In this document: positions 23,665 through 24,076 of the stretch, one piece after another
How the letters are laid out: every line of letters begins with the position of its first letter
Position numbering within the stretch: the first letter of the stretch is position 1
Source: JAQGMV01 sp046597455
Lineage (GTDB): Bacteria > Pseudomonadota > Gammaproteobacteria > Burkholderiales > SG8-41
DNA: 24,076 bases
Assembly: GCA_046597455.1 (NCBI GenBank)
Contig: JBKJKJ010000478.1
Span: forward strand, 1-24,076
Direction: 5' to 3'
Notes under the pieces: generated by a model
Databases searched by the model: none
Seen by the model: only the letters and a program-made list of their open reading frames with translations
Told to the model about the DNA's origin: nothing
Program-made: the position numbers and the translations under genes

Positions 23665-23796
23665 ATGAAGCAGCCCGACGCACCGAGCAAGACATTCAAA
23701 CAACTGAGCGGCCGTGAAAAAATGGTGTTCGTTGGAAAGCTGATGGTGTTCCTGGTCAGTTTCGGATTCGCATTTCCCCTGTTGCTTACGGATTGA
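23665..23796 (+). CDS. Small single-span membrane protein (43 aa)
   Basis: The product has a polar N-terminus (MKQPDAPSKTFKQLSGREK) and one hydrophobic stretch (about residues 21-41, VFVGKLMVFLVSFGFAFPLL) ending in LLTD, so it is likely a single-pass inner-membrane peptide. The ATG at 23665 has a strong Shine-Dalgarno sequence (GAGGAG, 23651-23656), which I rate above the longer frame that opens at 23503 and runs through the terminator. I do not assign a function. It follows the MerR gene by 184 bp but is separated from it by a terminator, so it needs its own promoter. It is convergent with the GNAT gene. Confidence 0.68.
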   Translation: MKQPDAPSKTFKQLSGREKMVFVGKLMVFLVSFGFAFPLLLTD

Positions 23797-23834
23797 AGCG
23801 GGACGCGACAAGTCGGCGGCTGATCGGCTGGGCG

Positions 23835-24076
23835 CTACGGCCCTGAGATGACCAGGCGCACCTGCTTCACCGCAGGGTCGTCCTGATCGTCCTCCATGAC
23901 GAAACCGAGCGTGTGCGCAAGCGCGAGCATGCGCGTGTTCGCGGCGAGGATGAAGCCCGTCATGACTTTCGGGGCGCGCTCTCGCGCAATGTCGATCAGC
24001 TTCAGCATGAGATGCTGCCCGAGTCCGCGGCCGCGCCAGCGATCGCCGACCACCACCGCAAACTCGCACGACACGC
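23835..24076 (-). CDS. GNAT-family acetyltransferase domain protein, 5' part beyond window (C-terminal 80 aa seen)
   Basis: Only the 3' end of the gene is in the window; the frame stays open to the edge. The visible part is the core of a GNAT acyl-CoA N-acyltransferase: a strand SCEFAVVV, the acetyl-CoA pyrophosphate-binding loop RGRGLGQHLM (R/Q-x-x-G-x-G/A), a helix, then ANTRMLALAHTLGFVM, which is the usual conserved C-terminal segment. The sequence style, ending VRLVISGP, resembles the C-terminal GNAT module of Pat-type protein acetyltransferases fused to an ADP-forming acyl-CoA synthetase. A stand-alone GNAT cannot be excluded, because the N-terminal part is missing. The GTG at 24074 is probably internal. 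Confidence 0.8.
   Translation of the reverse strand, partial: VSCEFAVVVGDRWRGRGLGQHLMLKLIDIARERAPKVMTGFILAANTRMLALAHTLGFVMEDDQDDPAVKQVRLVISGP

Overview
This is a GC-rich chromosomal window whose gene content points to a betaproteobacterium of the Burkholderiales (Bordetella/Achromobacter/Cupriavidus-like, or an uncultured relative). The main reason is five separate Bug (TctC-family) periplasmic solute receptors with no TctA/TctB membrane partner nearby, a well-known expansion in that order. The remaining genes are ordinary free-living housekeeping and transport functions. I see no rRNA or tRNA gene, insertion sequence, phage gene or CRISPR array.

Layout. 1-412 has no convincing gene. 413-3590 (+): a 69-aa hypothetical protein, an intrinsic terminator, a Bug receptor and a SulP anion transporter with a STAS domain. 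3677-8990 (-): a tightly packed five-gene run, read from right to left: Asp/Glu-racemase-superfamily protein, luciferase-like flavin monooxygenase, two-domain alpha+beta-barrel protein, CapA-like metallophosphatase, MmgE/PrpD protein. The last two overlap by ATGA. A short hypothetical gene (9160-9414, -) lies just upstream. 9415-9974 is mostly empty. 9975-11169 (+): a small putative membrane protein and an alpha/beta hydrolase. 11358-11837 (-) and 12159-13505 (+): a LapA-like membrane/coiled-coil protein divergent from a DUF2254 membrane protein. 13858-14862 (+): the second Bug receptor, convergent with an MscS-type channel (14947-16161, -). 16496-17485 (-): the third Bug receptor. 17820-18047 (+): a short zinc-finger-like protein. 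18215-20355 (+): two Bug receptors in tandem, convergent with a CPA1 Na+/H+ antiporter (20407-21651, -). 21969-23480: a CDF metal transporter divergent from a MerR regulator. 23665-23796 (+): a 43-aa membrane protein. The right edge cuts a GNAT-domain gene (-).

How it may work together. The 3677-8990 run looks like one transcription unit for catabolism of an unidentified organic acid or oxygenated compound: an FMN-dependent oxygenase, a racemase/decarboxylase-fold enzyme, a PrpD-fold dehydratase/decarboxylase and an accessory barrel protein, with a CapA-like protein translationally coupled to the PrpD protein. Bug receptors are the expected carboxylate sensors or uptake receptors around such pathways, but no substrate can be named from sequence. 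The CDF/MerR pair is probably a metal-efflux unit controlled from its shared 153-bp divergent region.

The strongest leads for something undescribed are the five-gene operon, whose racemase-fold member appears to lack both family cysteines, and the terminator placed only 16 nt ahead of the first Bug gene. All functional calls are from reading motifs by eye; no database search was run.
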